Of a stretch of DNA of 64,000 nucleotides, positions 31,366-41,793 are shown piece after piece (within the stretch, counting starts at the first letter, position 1; each line of letters opens with the position of its first letter). Location of the stretch: assembly GCA_949316235.1 (NCBI GenBank), contig OX438758.1:4311731-4375730 (forward strand). Reading direction: 5' to 3'. The notes below the pieces were generated by a model that had not been told where the DNA came from, searched no databases, and saw only the letters and a list, made by a program, of their open reading frames with translations. Both the position numbers and the translations under genes were made by a program. Source of the DNA: Oegoconia quadripuncta. Its lineage: Eukaryota; Arthropoda; Insecta; Lepidoptera; Autostichidae.

Positions 31366-31695
31366 TTACTTATTCAAAAACGAACTTAATAATCCACTAA
31401 GAACAGAACCTAAAATTATGGGTAAGAATGCTCCACCTTTCTGTATAATAATTCGTTTTCGGGAGTTACTTTTACCCTTAGATACTAATTTTCTCAACAA
31501 AGTTTTGTATTTACTCAACTTGGATTTATCTCTATCCTTCAGAGGAATTTTACCATTCAAAATATTATAAATACATTCACATAAACAATTTATTTCTTCA
31601 TTGCGACATACTTTCAACAAGGCTGTACAATACTTAGGTTTAAGCGTATGCAAAGCTTTTAGTAATTCAAGATGCGTCGTCACTCTACCAACCAT
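31366..31695 (-). CDS. Small Polinton protein, paralogue A
   Basis: 109 residues. ELLKALHTLKPKYCTALL, INCLCECIYNILNGKIPL, a basic middle and a hydrophobic C-terminus (GGAFLPIILGSVLSGLLSSF) that could be membrane-active. It resembles a small protein recurrently found in Polintons. The neighbouring gene at 31750-31974 has the same N-terminal plan, so the two arose by duplication. Confidence 0.55.
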   Translation of the reverse strand: MVGRVTTHLELLKALHTLKPKYCTALLKVCRNEEINCLCECIYNILNGKIPLKDRDKSKLSKYKTLLRKLVSKGKSNSRKRIIIQKGGAFLPIILGSVLSGLLSSFLNK

Positions 31696-31749
31696 TGTAA
31701 CCGACTAATAATAATAATATTTTGAGGCTGTTATTATTATAAGGAAACA

Positions 31750-31974
31750 CTATGCAATATTTCTTGAAAAAAAGCAATGTAACTTCAAGAAACTACATTT
31801 TGATTGCCGCACCCCTTTTATAGGGATTTCAATGAAAGTATCTACAATACTTTCACATATACGATTTATTTTATCTTCACTACATTTTTTCAATAAAGCT
31901 TTGCGATATTTCGGTGTGAGTACTTGTAAAGCTAGTGATAATTCCTGATCTTGTGGTACTGCTTCTTCAGGCAT
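31750..31974 (-). CDS. Small Polinton protein, paralogue B, shortened
   Basis: 74 residues: ELSLALQVLTPKYRKALLKK and INRICESIVDTFIEIPIKG align with paralogue A, but the hydrophobic C-terminal segment is absent and the last 25 residues look unrelated. This suggests truncation. Its ATG overlaps the stop codon of the ATPase gene (TAATG, 31972-31976). Confidence 0.5.
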   Translation of the reverse strand: MPEEAVPQDQELSLALQVLTPKYRKALLKKCSEDKINRICESIVDTFIEIPIKGVRQSKCSFLKLHCFFSRNIA

Positions 31975-32636
31975 TATCGACCACTAACTGATATTTGATT
32001 ACGGTGTGTATCATATTTATAACCCTTTTTCGGCAAATAAACTACACAGTTTTCATCCGAGGGAAAGAGTTTACTCTTAAAACGACACATATCATTTGTA
32101 TTTTGTTTTAAATCAATCATTAGATAACCATGTGCTTCTGCTGTAGCGTCCTTATAAGCTTCTTCGACGAATTTGGAATTATCTGGCATTACTTGACGTG
32201 CTAAATGACGTATTTGTGCTCTATCTCTAGGATTTTTGAAGAAAATTATGTAACTCGAATTTAAGGAAATATCGCGTTGCCCTCTACCTTGGTGAAATAA
32301 ATTTTGTGTTATATAAAACACACTAAGATTTCTATGATGACTACCTTTAGTGAAAATATCTACAATGCGGGCATCGGATTCTCGCATAAGATCATCTATT
32401 ATCAGTAATTGTGGTAGCTTACCATCAAACATGCTTAACTCAGGGCTACCCTGTTTATAATCAACATTGTTCAAATTATATAAAGGTTGCATTTCATCGT
32501 AACACCATAATATCCGTTCAAAGTCACTGTTACAAATATCTTTTGCATATTTTAAGAAATTGGTAACAAAGTTAGATTTACCACAACCACTTGGGCCTGC
32601 TACAATAGCTGTGAAAGGATGGATGAAATGAAACAT
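31974..32636 (-). CDS. FtsK/HerA-type DNA-packaging ATPase
   Basis: 220 residues, intact. Walker A is AIVAGPSGCGKSNFV (about residues 10-24), Walker B is LPQLLIIDDLM, and an FtsK-like NLSVFYITQNLFHQG segment follows. This is the A32-type genome-packaging ATPase of Polintons and related viruses, which drives DNA into the capsid. It is immediately followed by paralogue B. Confidence 0.85.
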   Translation of the reverse strand: MFHFIHPFTAIVAGPSGCGKSNFVTNFLKYAKDICNSDFERILWCYDEMQPLYNLNNVDYKQGSPELSMFDGKLPQLLIIDDLMRESDARIVDIFTKGSHHRNLSVFYITQNLFHQGRGQRDISLNSSYIIFFKNPRDRAQIRHLARQVMPDNSKFVEEAYKDATAEAHGYLMIDLKQNTNDMCRFKSKLFPSDENCVVYLPKKGYKYDTHRNQISVSGR

Positions 32637-32896
32637 TTTTTTATTTTGTTACAATTTAACGTGTAACCTATAAAGCTCTGTGTTTAGGAATGGGGTTAAA
32701 CAAAATAGGAAGTCTCTTATAAAGTCACTCAGTAATTTTATTATATAAATTACATTTAGAAATCACACAATTTAAAATATACTTACAATAATGAAAATTA
32801 ATTAAAAATTTCAAATACAGTTTTACAATTCAAATAATTAAAATAATCTTACAATAATGATATTATACTAATAGTGGTACTTAAAATGTATATACA
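32637..32896. other. AT-rich spacer between ATPase and polymerase genes
   Basis: No gene. It would hold the promoter of the ATPase-to-protease cluster and the 3' end of the polymerase transcript. Confidence 0.4.
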
Positions 32897-35800
32897 TTAT
32901 TTAATACTGTAATGACCCCAAGCAAAAGTATCTGTAGAGATAGGTATAAAATATCTCTTAGTGTCATTATAAGATAAACATATCTTGTTTATTTTCTGAG
33001 TGAAAATAGTATGCTTTAAACTTCTTATTCTATACATTTCCGAAATTTGGATTTCGTTATGAAATAAACATTTTTTATAATTTTCCATTAACATTTTTTT
33101 CGTAACATTTTTGTTTACGCCTTTAGCTTTAGCGGTTACCTTATTTTCAACATCTATACAATACATTTTAGATCGCAAACCAACAAACTCTTTAAATATC
33201 TTTCCATTGTTTTCATCCTTAAAATATCCCAACTTTTTTTTATTTAACAGTGGAATACCAAAGACATTGTTAGATGGATAATCTGAAGTATCAAAATAAT
33301 TGTATATATCAAGTGCTATATCTGTGTAAAAGTTATCAGTAAAGATATGATAAATTAAACTATCCGTGTCTGTATAGAGTAACTTTACTTTATTGTTATA
33401 TTTTGGTTTAATATAATTATAATGAAAATTGTACATAAGAGTTTTTGAAATGTCCAATATGCAAAAACCTAAATAAATAGGTTTATTGTAGAATAATTTC
33501 GTTTTGTGTAATTGAACAGCAACTAGTGACTCAGAAAATATTGAAAGGCTATGGAATTCCGGTCGGGCTATCAGGCTTTGCACACCTTGAGTTTTACCAC
33601 GATTTTCCCAATGTGTTAATAATTTTACATTAACTCGTTTTTCTATGTTTTCCATAGTCTTACCAAACACAGAATTATTCATAAGTTTGTAAAAATCTTT
33701 GTCAAAATCAGTTTTTGCTAAAGTTCTCAATTCTGTGTTTAAATCTATGTACTTTTTTAGCCAGGGACTTTGTTTAAACTGTAAAATTCTGTGGACTTTG
33801 AGCAATTTCATACCTAATTGCAAACATTGTATAAGATTTCTATAATGTATAACATAATTCTTTTTGTTATATAAATTAGGAACTAATTTCTTATCTTTAC
33901 TATTACCTATAACAATATTTTCAGGACATAAGGGGAAATCTGAATGTAAATCATGAATGTTTTCAGGATAATGGAGATCGACCTCCAATATATATCCAAC
34001 ATCAGATGTAAGTGATACATGAAAATCAGTATTTGCACTAACCCATTTGAAATCTCCTACAGGTAAGTATTGTGACATTGCCCATCCATAAAGGTTATTT
34101 GCATCAAAATACATCAAATAAGATTTTGGTAAATCTGAATTGAAATCTTTGAGATATTCATTATTAGCCTTTCCATATCTATTACAGCATTGTGATACAC
34201 CCCCTCTTATACCAGATTTCACAAACGCTAACTTATCGAAATCAGTCAACAATTCTAATTCAATTTTTGTGTATTTCAACATCGCATCCCAACTTAACCC
34301 CGGAGCTGTGTAATATTGAGTTGGATCTAAATCATAAGTTTCAATACACACTTCACGGAAATTTTCAAAGATATCGGTTAATAGCATAACATCGGTTTTC
34401 AAGTATAGATTTGAATAATCTAACATATTTTGACATTTAAAATGTTTCCAAACATCTAAAGCATGTTTATAATCATTATCAGATACACATGTATCAGTCA
34501 AAGAACTGTAAAATTGATCCTGCGTGGGAAGTGATGTGACCTGCAACGACTCATATGAGTTAATAAATTCATATGGAAATACACCTTTTTTTATTAATCT
34601 CTGAAAATCAGTTTTCTCAGGAAATTGTTTTCTTAACTCTTTCAATTGTTTTTCTTTAAGATTTTTTGCCAAACTATCTAAACTACTGGACATAAACTTG
34701 AAAGAATCCAAAAACCTTAAAAATATTGAATGACCATTTATAAATATTTTTTTAGAAAATGAAATGTACTTTTCTTTACTTTGTGGGATAATTTCTATTT
34801 CACCATCCATAAAGTTAAGTGCATGAACAATAAAATGAGCATCATAATTACTCAAGTTATGAAACAAAATTGGAATGAAGAAAGGTACACGATATTTAGA
34901 ACTACATATTTTATGAGCTACCCCCCTAAACTTTCCAGTATTCCAATCAAAATCTAGATCGGTATCATTATTATCTAATCGAGTCTCGCATATATAACAT
35001 AACTCTGATTGACTAATTTTCAATTGATCAGCATCAGTTAATGGTTGGGGTCGTTTTTGAAAGCAATTCCTTTTTTGTATCTCGGATAAGTCTTTATATA
35101 AACTTTCCATAAATACTTTTGCACAGTCTGGTCCAGTATATGTTCGATACTTGGAAAGGGAATCATCATAGGAACATTTTATATAGTAACCATAGCTATA
35201 CACTTCATGCTCATGTATTGATCGGGTGTATGATTTTAATGGATTAGGATCACATGATTTAATCGGTTTCAAAATGGCTTCCAAATCTGCATATATAACA
35301 AAGGGTAATTTTAACTTTCGTTGGAATTTATCGAAGGTAATTTTATCATTACTTATTTCTTGACCAAACCAATTCTTAGTCTTTTTATTCATTCCAGGTA
35401 ATTCTGTAACTATTTGTGCACAATCTTTTGTTTGATGGTTTGTTAACCTTTCTCTGGTAGTAAAATATAATAAACAACCATCACAAATATGTATCGCTTT
35501 CTCCTGGTTAGTGACTTGTTTATTTACCAAACGTGACATGTTTTTAATGTAACAATAATGGTTATCGGAACCATTTACTAAGTATAACAAGTTTACATGG
35601 GTTTCTTTACGAGACTTGGTAAAGTACAAAGGACCCACAATAGTATTTTTCTTAGTATCTTTGTTGTAATCCAAACCAAAAACATTAATGCTTATATTGT
35701 TTTGTTTTTCAACTCTACTTATATCTTTTAACTTCACTGGGAATTGAATACCATTAAAGTTCAATTTATTCTCATGTCTAATATAAGATGATACCCGATC

Positions 35801-37449
35801 TAAGTGAGTATTAACTGGATACATTGCGGAGAGTAAAGCCCACTTTAAACATTGTTGGTCTCTATTTTTTACATTTATTACAGCTTTCTTGTGTTTAATA
35901 TCTATCGGTAAATCGATATATGTCGAGCCACGTAAGGGGTTAAATTGATTAATATTCATTTCTAAAAACTTTATTTCCCGCAAAGACCAACCACTATCTT
36001 TTTTCTCAAAGTCAGTCATCCTTGTTTTAATATTTTCCATCAATGTATTGAAGTAAATATCTAAATTTTCACCTAAGCAAAGTGACCAGTTATTTGTTTG
36101 AAAGTCAAATGAATTTTTAATGTCTTTAGTTTCCTGTACAAAGTCCGCATGAACTATAAAGTTGACTTTAATAGTAGTCAGCTCCCTCAAACACTCTTCT
36201 ACAAGAAATAAAATAGTTTCCCTCACTGATTTTATGAACAATTCCGGGGTTTGTAAAACATTATTATCATTGGAAAGAGGTGAAGTTATTCTGTAGGTTA
36301 ATATTCTAGAACCAAAAGCTGTAGAAATAATACTAACATTATCGAGATTATGTTCTTGAACGAAAACCTTTTCTTTGTGTGATTTACTCCGCAAGTGGTT
36401 AGTGAAATATCTTCGACTCACCGTGTGATTACATATTCCACATGTTATGGGGTCCACCACCACATTTGAAGGTCCAGCACTGCTAGTCGATCTGCTCGTA
36501 GATGTCGACGCGTTGTTGTTATTCACGACATTGATATACTCAGTGCAACTAGATGACTCATTTGCTTCTTGTGTGCGACGCGATTTCGATGCAACTTGTA
36601 CACTCGATTGCACCTTTCTTTTCCCCCCGGTTTGATTACTTGCACTGTAATAGAACACACAATATTAGTATTAGAGTTATAATAATGAAATAACACAATC
36701 AAAATTGCTTTCATAATACCCACATTAAGGATTACACAGCTTACAATATGCCTGCATTTGTAATACACCATCAATTTCATCAATGTTCTCAGTAGTCGCA
36801 TCACTTCTTATTTTATGCCCACTACAAGGAGTAAAATATGGTATAATATCTGGGTCCTCTATCATGAAATTAGGAAGTTTATGACTAATGTACCACAGCC
36901 TAATGAAATTATGAAATTTGTTTAGAAGAAACGATTTGTCTAATGACATAATTTCCTGAGTCGATAAAGACAACATTGTGTATTAGTTTTGAGACGTTAC
37001 TTGTAACAAAATGAGGTAAAGACACTACTAACAATCGTTTATGTAGTAACGTCGTTCACCCCACTACTCATACCATCAATGTACTTGGGTTAACTTTGAA
37101 ATATTTGTAAACTGTGTCCTATTACTCATAAAATATCATTCAAATTTGTATAACACTAATAGATAATGAGAACTATCTTATTACATAAGAACGAGAGTTC
37201 AAGTTTGCATAAATTCAATAGATAATGAGAGAGCTTCATCACAAATCACATAATATAATTAAACTGTGTGTTCCTGGACGAATTAAAGATAGTACAAGTT
37301 ACTTACGGTTCAGGTGGTACTTGGTTTACAGCATCACTGAGCTCACAGAGATCGTAGAGTTGTTGATCTATATTTCTTTGTTCTGCCTCGATACATAGTT
37401 GATATAATTGCTCATCAAATATTGGGTTGTTGAGATCGAAATGTGCCAT
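32897..37449 (-). CDS. Protein-primed DNA polymerase B, two exons
   Basis: Exon 1 is 37307-37449 (MAHFDLNNPIFDEQLYQLC...), ending at donor CC|GTAAGT. The 662-nt intron ends TATTACAG at 36645. Exon 2 is 32897-36644. Phases agree and give 1,296 residues. A C2H2 finger (CGICNHTVSRRYFTNHLRSK) lies at about 116-137 and a second zinc motif (CDGCLLYFTTRERLTNH) at about 440-455. Exonuclease motifs: YADLEA, HNLSNYDAHF, YLKTDVMLL. Polymerase motifs: DANNLYGWAM, KLMNNSVFGK, YTDTDSLIY. All catalytic residues are present, so the enzyme looks functional. It would replicate the linear element from a protein primer at the terminal repeats. Confidence 0.9.
36725..36976 (-). CDS. Small ORF within the polymerase intron, doubtful
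   Basis: 83 codons starting MLSLSTQEIMSLDKSFLL and ending AYCKLCNP. It lies inside the intron inferred for the polymerase gene and contains a GTAAGC that could be a donor. No family is recognised. It may be an alternative exon, a separate small zinc-binding protein (CxxC), or chance. Confidence 0.25.
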   Translation of the reverse strand: MLSLSTQEIMSLDKSFLLNKFHNFIRLWYISHKLPNFMIEDPDIIPYFTPCSGHKIRSDATTENIDEIDGVLQMQAYCKLCNP

Positions 37450-37571
37450 CGTGTTAACACTGAATAAGGGACTACCACTAATAAAGGTCTTTGGTTTTTA
37501 GACTACCACTAACAAACTTCAGTCAATGGCTGATTAGGAATGACTCTCAGTTTACTTGAGTTGAAACCCTC

Positions 37572-37579
37572 ATTATATA
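37572..37579 (-). promoter_or_regulatory. TATA box upstream of the polymerase gene
   Basis: On the minus strand TATATAAT is followed by GAGGGTTTCAACTC. The ATG at 37449 is about 120 nt further. The box sits just inside the inner edge of the right terminal repeat, so it is unique to the polymerase side. Confidence 0.55.
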
Positions 37580-37643
37580 GTCGATTTTAAGTAGCATGGC
37601 GGGGGGTCATTAGGTAGTAAGAGTGGTAACAATAGGTAAGGTG

Positions 37644-38461
37644 TTATTGTTTCTTATCGGTTTCTATGAAATATTTTGTGCAGCCCTTCCTAGTTGCCAC
37701 CTGTTTTGTTATATTATAAATTAAATCTCTGGTATTTTGATAATTTTTGTCCTCTTCTGATGTGATGTAATATTTAACACGTACATCTGCGTATTTCCAG
37801 TAATCAATGGGTAGAACATCTTTCAATTTTTTCATCTCATACACTTCTATTTTAATGAGATGGCTCGCAGTGGATCCATCGTCGTTATTTGATGAAATGT
37901 ATGATGTTCCCTCTCCGTTAGCCTGGGCCACATTTGAAGAGTGCGTTCTGACCTTCTTTTTCTTCGGCTTCTCAAAAAAAGCATCAATGCTTCTCTTTGC
38001 GGTATTTTGCTTGGCCTTTAATGTGGGAGAACCGCGAGTTTCATCATCACTTAAATCAGGAGAGGCAGGAAAATAATAGTTCTTAAATGTGTAATCACAC
38101 TCGGGAATTGATGTCTGAAACAAGTTTAAATATTGGGTTAGCGTATGACTTAGTTTTTCCAAAAAACCACGATGCTCACAGAGCCCTATTCATCGAGGCG
38201 CACTATAATTGATTAATTAACGATTATACATTAGAACAATATAACACACACTGAAACAAGAGAGTATAGTTAAATTAGAATAGGGACAAACTTAGCGACA
38301 TCGAGAATTCACTGAGAAATCATTAACGACTCGGATAATTTAGGTTCAGATGTTAGGAATTGTTTTATAACAGTTTGGAAACACTACGTATACATATTGA
38401 AACACACACAACACAACACAATTGAGAAAAATAGGTAAAATTAAATAATTAAACTCACCAT
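37644..38461 (-). CDS. Terminal-repeat gene, copy 2
   Basis: Mirror image of the left copy: ATG at 38461-38459, donor immediately after it, exon 2 at 37644-38114, 157 residues. The only protein difference seen is Thr instead of Asn in KQVA(N/T)RKGC. Promoter TATATAAG is at 38530-38523. Both copies are transcribed toward the element's interior. Confidence 0.7.
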
Positions 38462-38522
38462 AGTAGATGCTTTGTCAACTGGTATCTCTCGAACTGTGTA
38501 GAGAGACGTAGGCCTTAGCGCT

Positions 38523-38530
38523 CTTATATA
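38523..38530 (-). promoter_or_regulatory. TATA box of the right terminal gene
   Basis: Minus-strand TATATAAG, the mirrored counterpart of 25225-25232, with identical downstream initiator and leader. Confidence 0.7.
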
Positions 38531-38697
38531 TGTCACACGAGATCCTGTTTTGACAAGTCAACGTAGCAAAAACTCATTTCACAACAAAGAAATACCGTTT
38601 CTATAGAAACTTTGTGGCAATAACCATGAAAAAAATTTAAGGTAAGGACGGGATACTCCATTTTGAAACAGCAATAATCGTAAAATGTACATACAAC

Positions 38698-39323
38698 AAT
38701 AATACACAATTACCACGCTTTTGTTTGGACTCTACCCAGCAACGTAAAATTAATACTTACGATAAAAAAATATTTCACAAAGAAATGCCGCTGCTATAGA
38801 AACTTTCTAAGAATAAGTACGCTTTTGTTCGGACTCTACTCGCCGGACCACCCATGATTCAAAGAGCGTTCGCGAGCGTTCCCAATCAAACAGTGAATTA
38901 ATTTTATTACCATGATTCCATAACAATGCAACCGTGCCGCTCTCAATCTGTCCCTCGATCAATTCTGTGAGAGGACCACGACATGTCACATATGGAACCG
39001 CGAATTTATCAATAATACACAATTACCACGCTTTTGTTTGGACTCTACCCAGCAACGTAAAATTAATACTTACGATAAAAAAATATTTCACAAAGAAATG
39101 CCGCTGCTATAGAAACTTTCTAAGAATAAGTACGCTTTTGTTCGGACTCTACTCGCCGGACCACCCATGATTCAAAGAGCGTTCGCGAGCGTTCCCAATC
39201 AAACAGTGAATTAATTTTATTACCATGATTCCATAACAATGCAACCGTGCCGCTCTCAATCTGTCCCTCGATCAATTCTGTGAGAGGACCACGACATGTC
39301 ACATATGGAACCGCGAATTTATT
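38698..39323. repeat. 313-bp tandem duplication in the right terminal repeat
   Basis: Units begin AATAATACACAATTACCACG at 38698 and 39011 and appear essentially identical. Each holds one copy of the small ORF and the CTTTTGTTTGGACTCTACCC segment. The left repeat has only one copy, so this arose after, or escaped, repeat homogenisation. Confidence 0.9.
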
Positions 39324-39489
39324 ACGCAACGAAGCGCGATGATTATTCCGCGAGCACCGTGATATCTCACATATGGCCGAACGATATCTGTCATTGAACC
39401 GAACCAAGCCACCCACACATCCGCCGATAATAACCGCGAATCTAAGCGTGAATTTAACCGTGAATAAATTGAATTGAATCCCTACTACT

Positions 39490-39495
39490 GATAGT
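39490..39495. repeat. Polinton target-site duplication, right copy
   Basis: GATAGT, matching 24528-24533. Confidence 0.97.
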
Positions 39496-39602
39496 GCTTC
39501 CGATTAAAAAATCTTTCTTCATGATCTGTTGGCCTCACCAATGCGACATGTGTGCCATCAATGCAGCCCAAGACACCAGGAAAGCCAAATTTATTTGAAA
39601 AT
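39496..39602 (-). pseudogene. Harbinger transposase, 5' exon piece with first catalytic Asp
   Basis: After acceptor TTTGCAG (39603-39609 on the minus strand) the frame reads FSNKFGFPGVLGCIDGTHVA and continues to FFNRKHY, where the Polinton interrupts it. GCIDGTHV is the first DDE motif of DDE_Tnp_4 transposases. It is the missing partner of 23748-24527. Upstream N-terminal exons were not identified with confidence; a short coding-like patch (KWPGHSYMDDLRLYREKG) lies near 39735-39805. Confidence 0.85.
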
Positions 39603-39809
39603 CTGCAAAGTAATAAAGTTCTTAGTGCATTAACAAATTCAATTAATTTAAAAATCATAACTTCTATAGCGACAAATTAGGTAATGTTAGGTATAAGTAA
39701 TAAAACCTAATAATACCACAGACCACACACATATGGGCCTTTCTCTGTAAAGTCTCAAATCGTCCATATAACTATGTCCCGGCCATTTTTTAAATCTGTT
39801 TATTCAAGT

Positions 39810-40580
39810 TACATTTAAAGGCCGCCAAAATTTCGTACGATTTTACGAGTTACGGACGATTTTTTGAAAATGCGCGACAGGGGACTGTTTAAATTACAAG
39901 GGGACTGGTTTTATGATTGAAAAAACTTATTATTATTTGAATAAAATGTTTATTTCTTTGTTTTAAGTGTATCAAAATTAAACCAATATAAAGGTGTTAC
40001 GCCTAGACCGAACATACTCATTTACTGTTAATGTGTTATAGAAGGAACGGTGGTTTGGTGAAGGAATAAAAGATAGCTTTGTACTTATATTGTAATAATT
40101 TAATGCACACTTCACTTACACTATAATACACTAGCACTTTTTACACTTGGTGATGTTTCCACTTCAAAAATCAGAGGTAGACTGATCGTCGACAAGAAAG
40201 GGGCGCGCCAAGTTGACAACTCCCACCACCAAAGGCTTCTGGTCCCCACCAGAATCAACTCTTTTCGGTCAGACAACTACTCTTTATATTAACAGCGCCA
40301 TCTTTACACGATCAGTGTACCTACTATTAAGGAGAGGTCGAGAAGCCCTAGACAAGAGTTGAGGGGGTGAAGCAGAGGTAAGAAAGTTTGCAAGCGCGGA
40401 GGGCCGCCCGCGCGGCGCACTTGGTACATTCTTCGGCACAATTATACAGTATAGACATAATCAGTATGTAACCACTTTGAATATCGAATTTATGTTTTAC
40501 ATATTAGTAGGTGAACAATTTTTCTTTATGGTATTATTTCAGTGTAACTAACTTCTCACATTTGATTGATAATTGTATAC
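39810..40580. other. Unassigned sequence between Harbinger and gypsy
   Basis: AT-rich with a GC-rich patch near 40200-40440. No coding frame is recognised. It may contain the right Harbinger terminus and older LTR fragments, but I could not define boundaries. Confidence 0.4.
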
Positions 40581-40584
40581 CTAC

Positions 40585-40870
40585 TAAAAGGAGATGAATC
40601 CAGAAGACGTAATTAACTGTTTATAATAAAATTTATTATCCACCGGAATGATAGGTAACAAACAATACAAGACGATATCGCTCGGGACGCCACGTGTGCG
40701 ATCGGTAGCGCTGGTCTGTACTTCACGGCGGCGAAGCTCCAACTACTCGCCCCACGGCGCGGGCGATGGCGGGCGGTGCATGTGGCAGGGGCGGTGAGGC
40801 CGCGAGGGGCCGCACTATGCGGCGCACAACTCGTGCAGGCACATAGCGCCATCTCTTGGTAGCTCTTGCA
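40585..40870 (-). repeat. 3' LTR of the gypsy element
   Basis: Read on the minus strand it starts TGCAAGAGCTACCAAGAG and ends CATCTCCTTTTA. It contains a GC-rich block that is open in one frame but is not a gene. Confidence 0.85.
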
Positions 40871-40949
40871 GTCGACCGTCCTGATGATGCTGTGAGCCCC
40901 GCACAGCTCTTAAGCCGCTTAGGCTAATAACAATGGTTAACACACTCCT

Positions 40950-41230
40950 TAAAGTGCACCAGATGGTCCGCTTATGAAAGCCTGCATCGAATTGCCATTA
41001 AGAGGTTTCTGAAAACCTTCTTATGCACCGGATGGTCCGCTCATGAAAGCCTGCATCAAATTGTCTTCAACAGGCTTCTCAAAGACTTCTTAAAGTGCAC
41101 CAGATGGTCCGCTCATAAAAGCCTACATCGAATTGTCTTCAACAGGCTTCTCAAAGCCTTCTTAAAGTGCACCAGATGGTCCGCTCATAAAAGCCTGCAT
41201 CGAATTGTCATCAAACAGGCTTCTGAAAGC
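40950..41230. repeat. Tandem repeat, about 70 bp by four, in the 3' region
   Basis: Units centred on CACCAGATGGTCCGCTCATG and GCCTGCATCGAATTG recur at about 40961, 41030, 41102 and 41174, spaced 69-72 bp. It lies between the end of pol and the 3' LTR. Confidence 0.9.
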
Positions 41231-41793
41231 CTACGTTGACGAAAGTCGACGTTATGAACCGCCTTCGAAGGCTTCCATACAAAATGTTTAAGAAGATATT
41301 ATCTTCTGTCAAAGGCCTTGTGCCAACCGTGCACACATCAAAAGCAAAATACAAGGCAATATAGAACAACACCACATCATGTGGTATAAGCCAATCCGAA
41401 TAGGATATCAAAAACATCTCAATGACACATCACCTCTTAAAGTGATGACAAGTCAATTTGACTAATTATGAGAAATCAAATAGCGAGCACATATTAAAAT
41501 CAATGTATTATTTTAATGCAATACTTATAAGTATTCCAATGTATGATAATATAAAAGAAAACATAAAAGCTTGGTTCTCAATCCAAACAGTATCCATACA
41601 TTCTGTCAGTTCTTAATCTAACTAAACTATGCTTATTTTTGATAAGTATTTCTATGTATGGCAACCATAATGGTATAATTTTCAATAGACAATATAATTA
41701 GTCATACAAATATTATAAACAAAACTTCAATTTCTAATTTTAAACAATGATTAAACCTTCTAAGATGCCACAATCTTAAAGGAAATTCAATAA

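Larger units (their letters stand above)
24534..39489 (-). mobile_element. Complete Polinton/Maverick element
   Basis: The 14,956-bp element has perfect 16-bp termini (AGTAGTAGGGATTCAA and complement), long inverted repeats and the diagnostic gene set: protein-primed DNA polymerase B, packaging ATPase, retroviral-type integrase with chromodomain, adenain-like protease, major capsid, penton-like and small virion-type proteins. Such elements are both transposons and virus-like agents (adintovirus-related). All core genes are on the minus strand; the duplicated terminal genes point inward. Most ORFs are intact, but the integrase carries two frameshifts. Near-identity of the repeats suggests a young insertion or ongoing conversion. 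Confidence 0.95.
37612..39489. repeat. Polinton right terminal inverted repeat
   Basis: 1,878 bp, the inverse of the left repeat. It is longer because a 313-bp block is duplicated in tandem. The outermost 16 bases (TTGAATCCCTACTACT) match the left end perfectly. Confidence 0.9.

Noticed and set aside
36523..36804. 93-codon frame overlapping the polymerase start
   Set aside because: It crosses the inferred intron acceptor in the wrong phase and has no conserved motif.
40613..40852. GC-rich open frame repeated at 46874-47089
   Set aside because: Both copies lie within the gypsy LTRs; openness is a by-product of base composition and LTR identity.
40950..41230. CRISPR-like regularly spaced repeats
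   Set aside because: Units are about 70 bp and contiguous, with no distinct spacers, in a eukaryotic retrotransposon: a plain tandem repeat.
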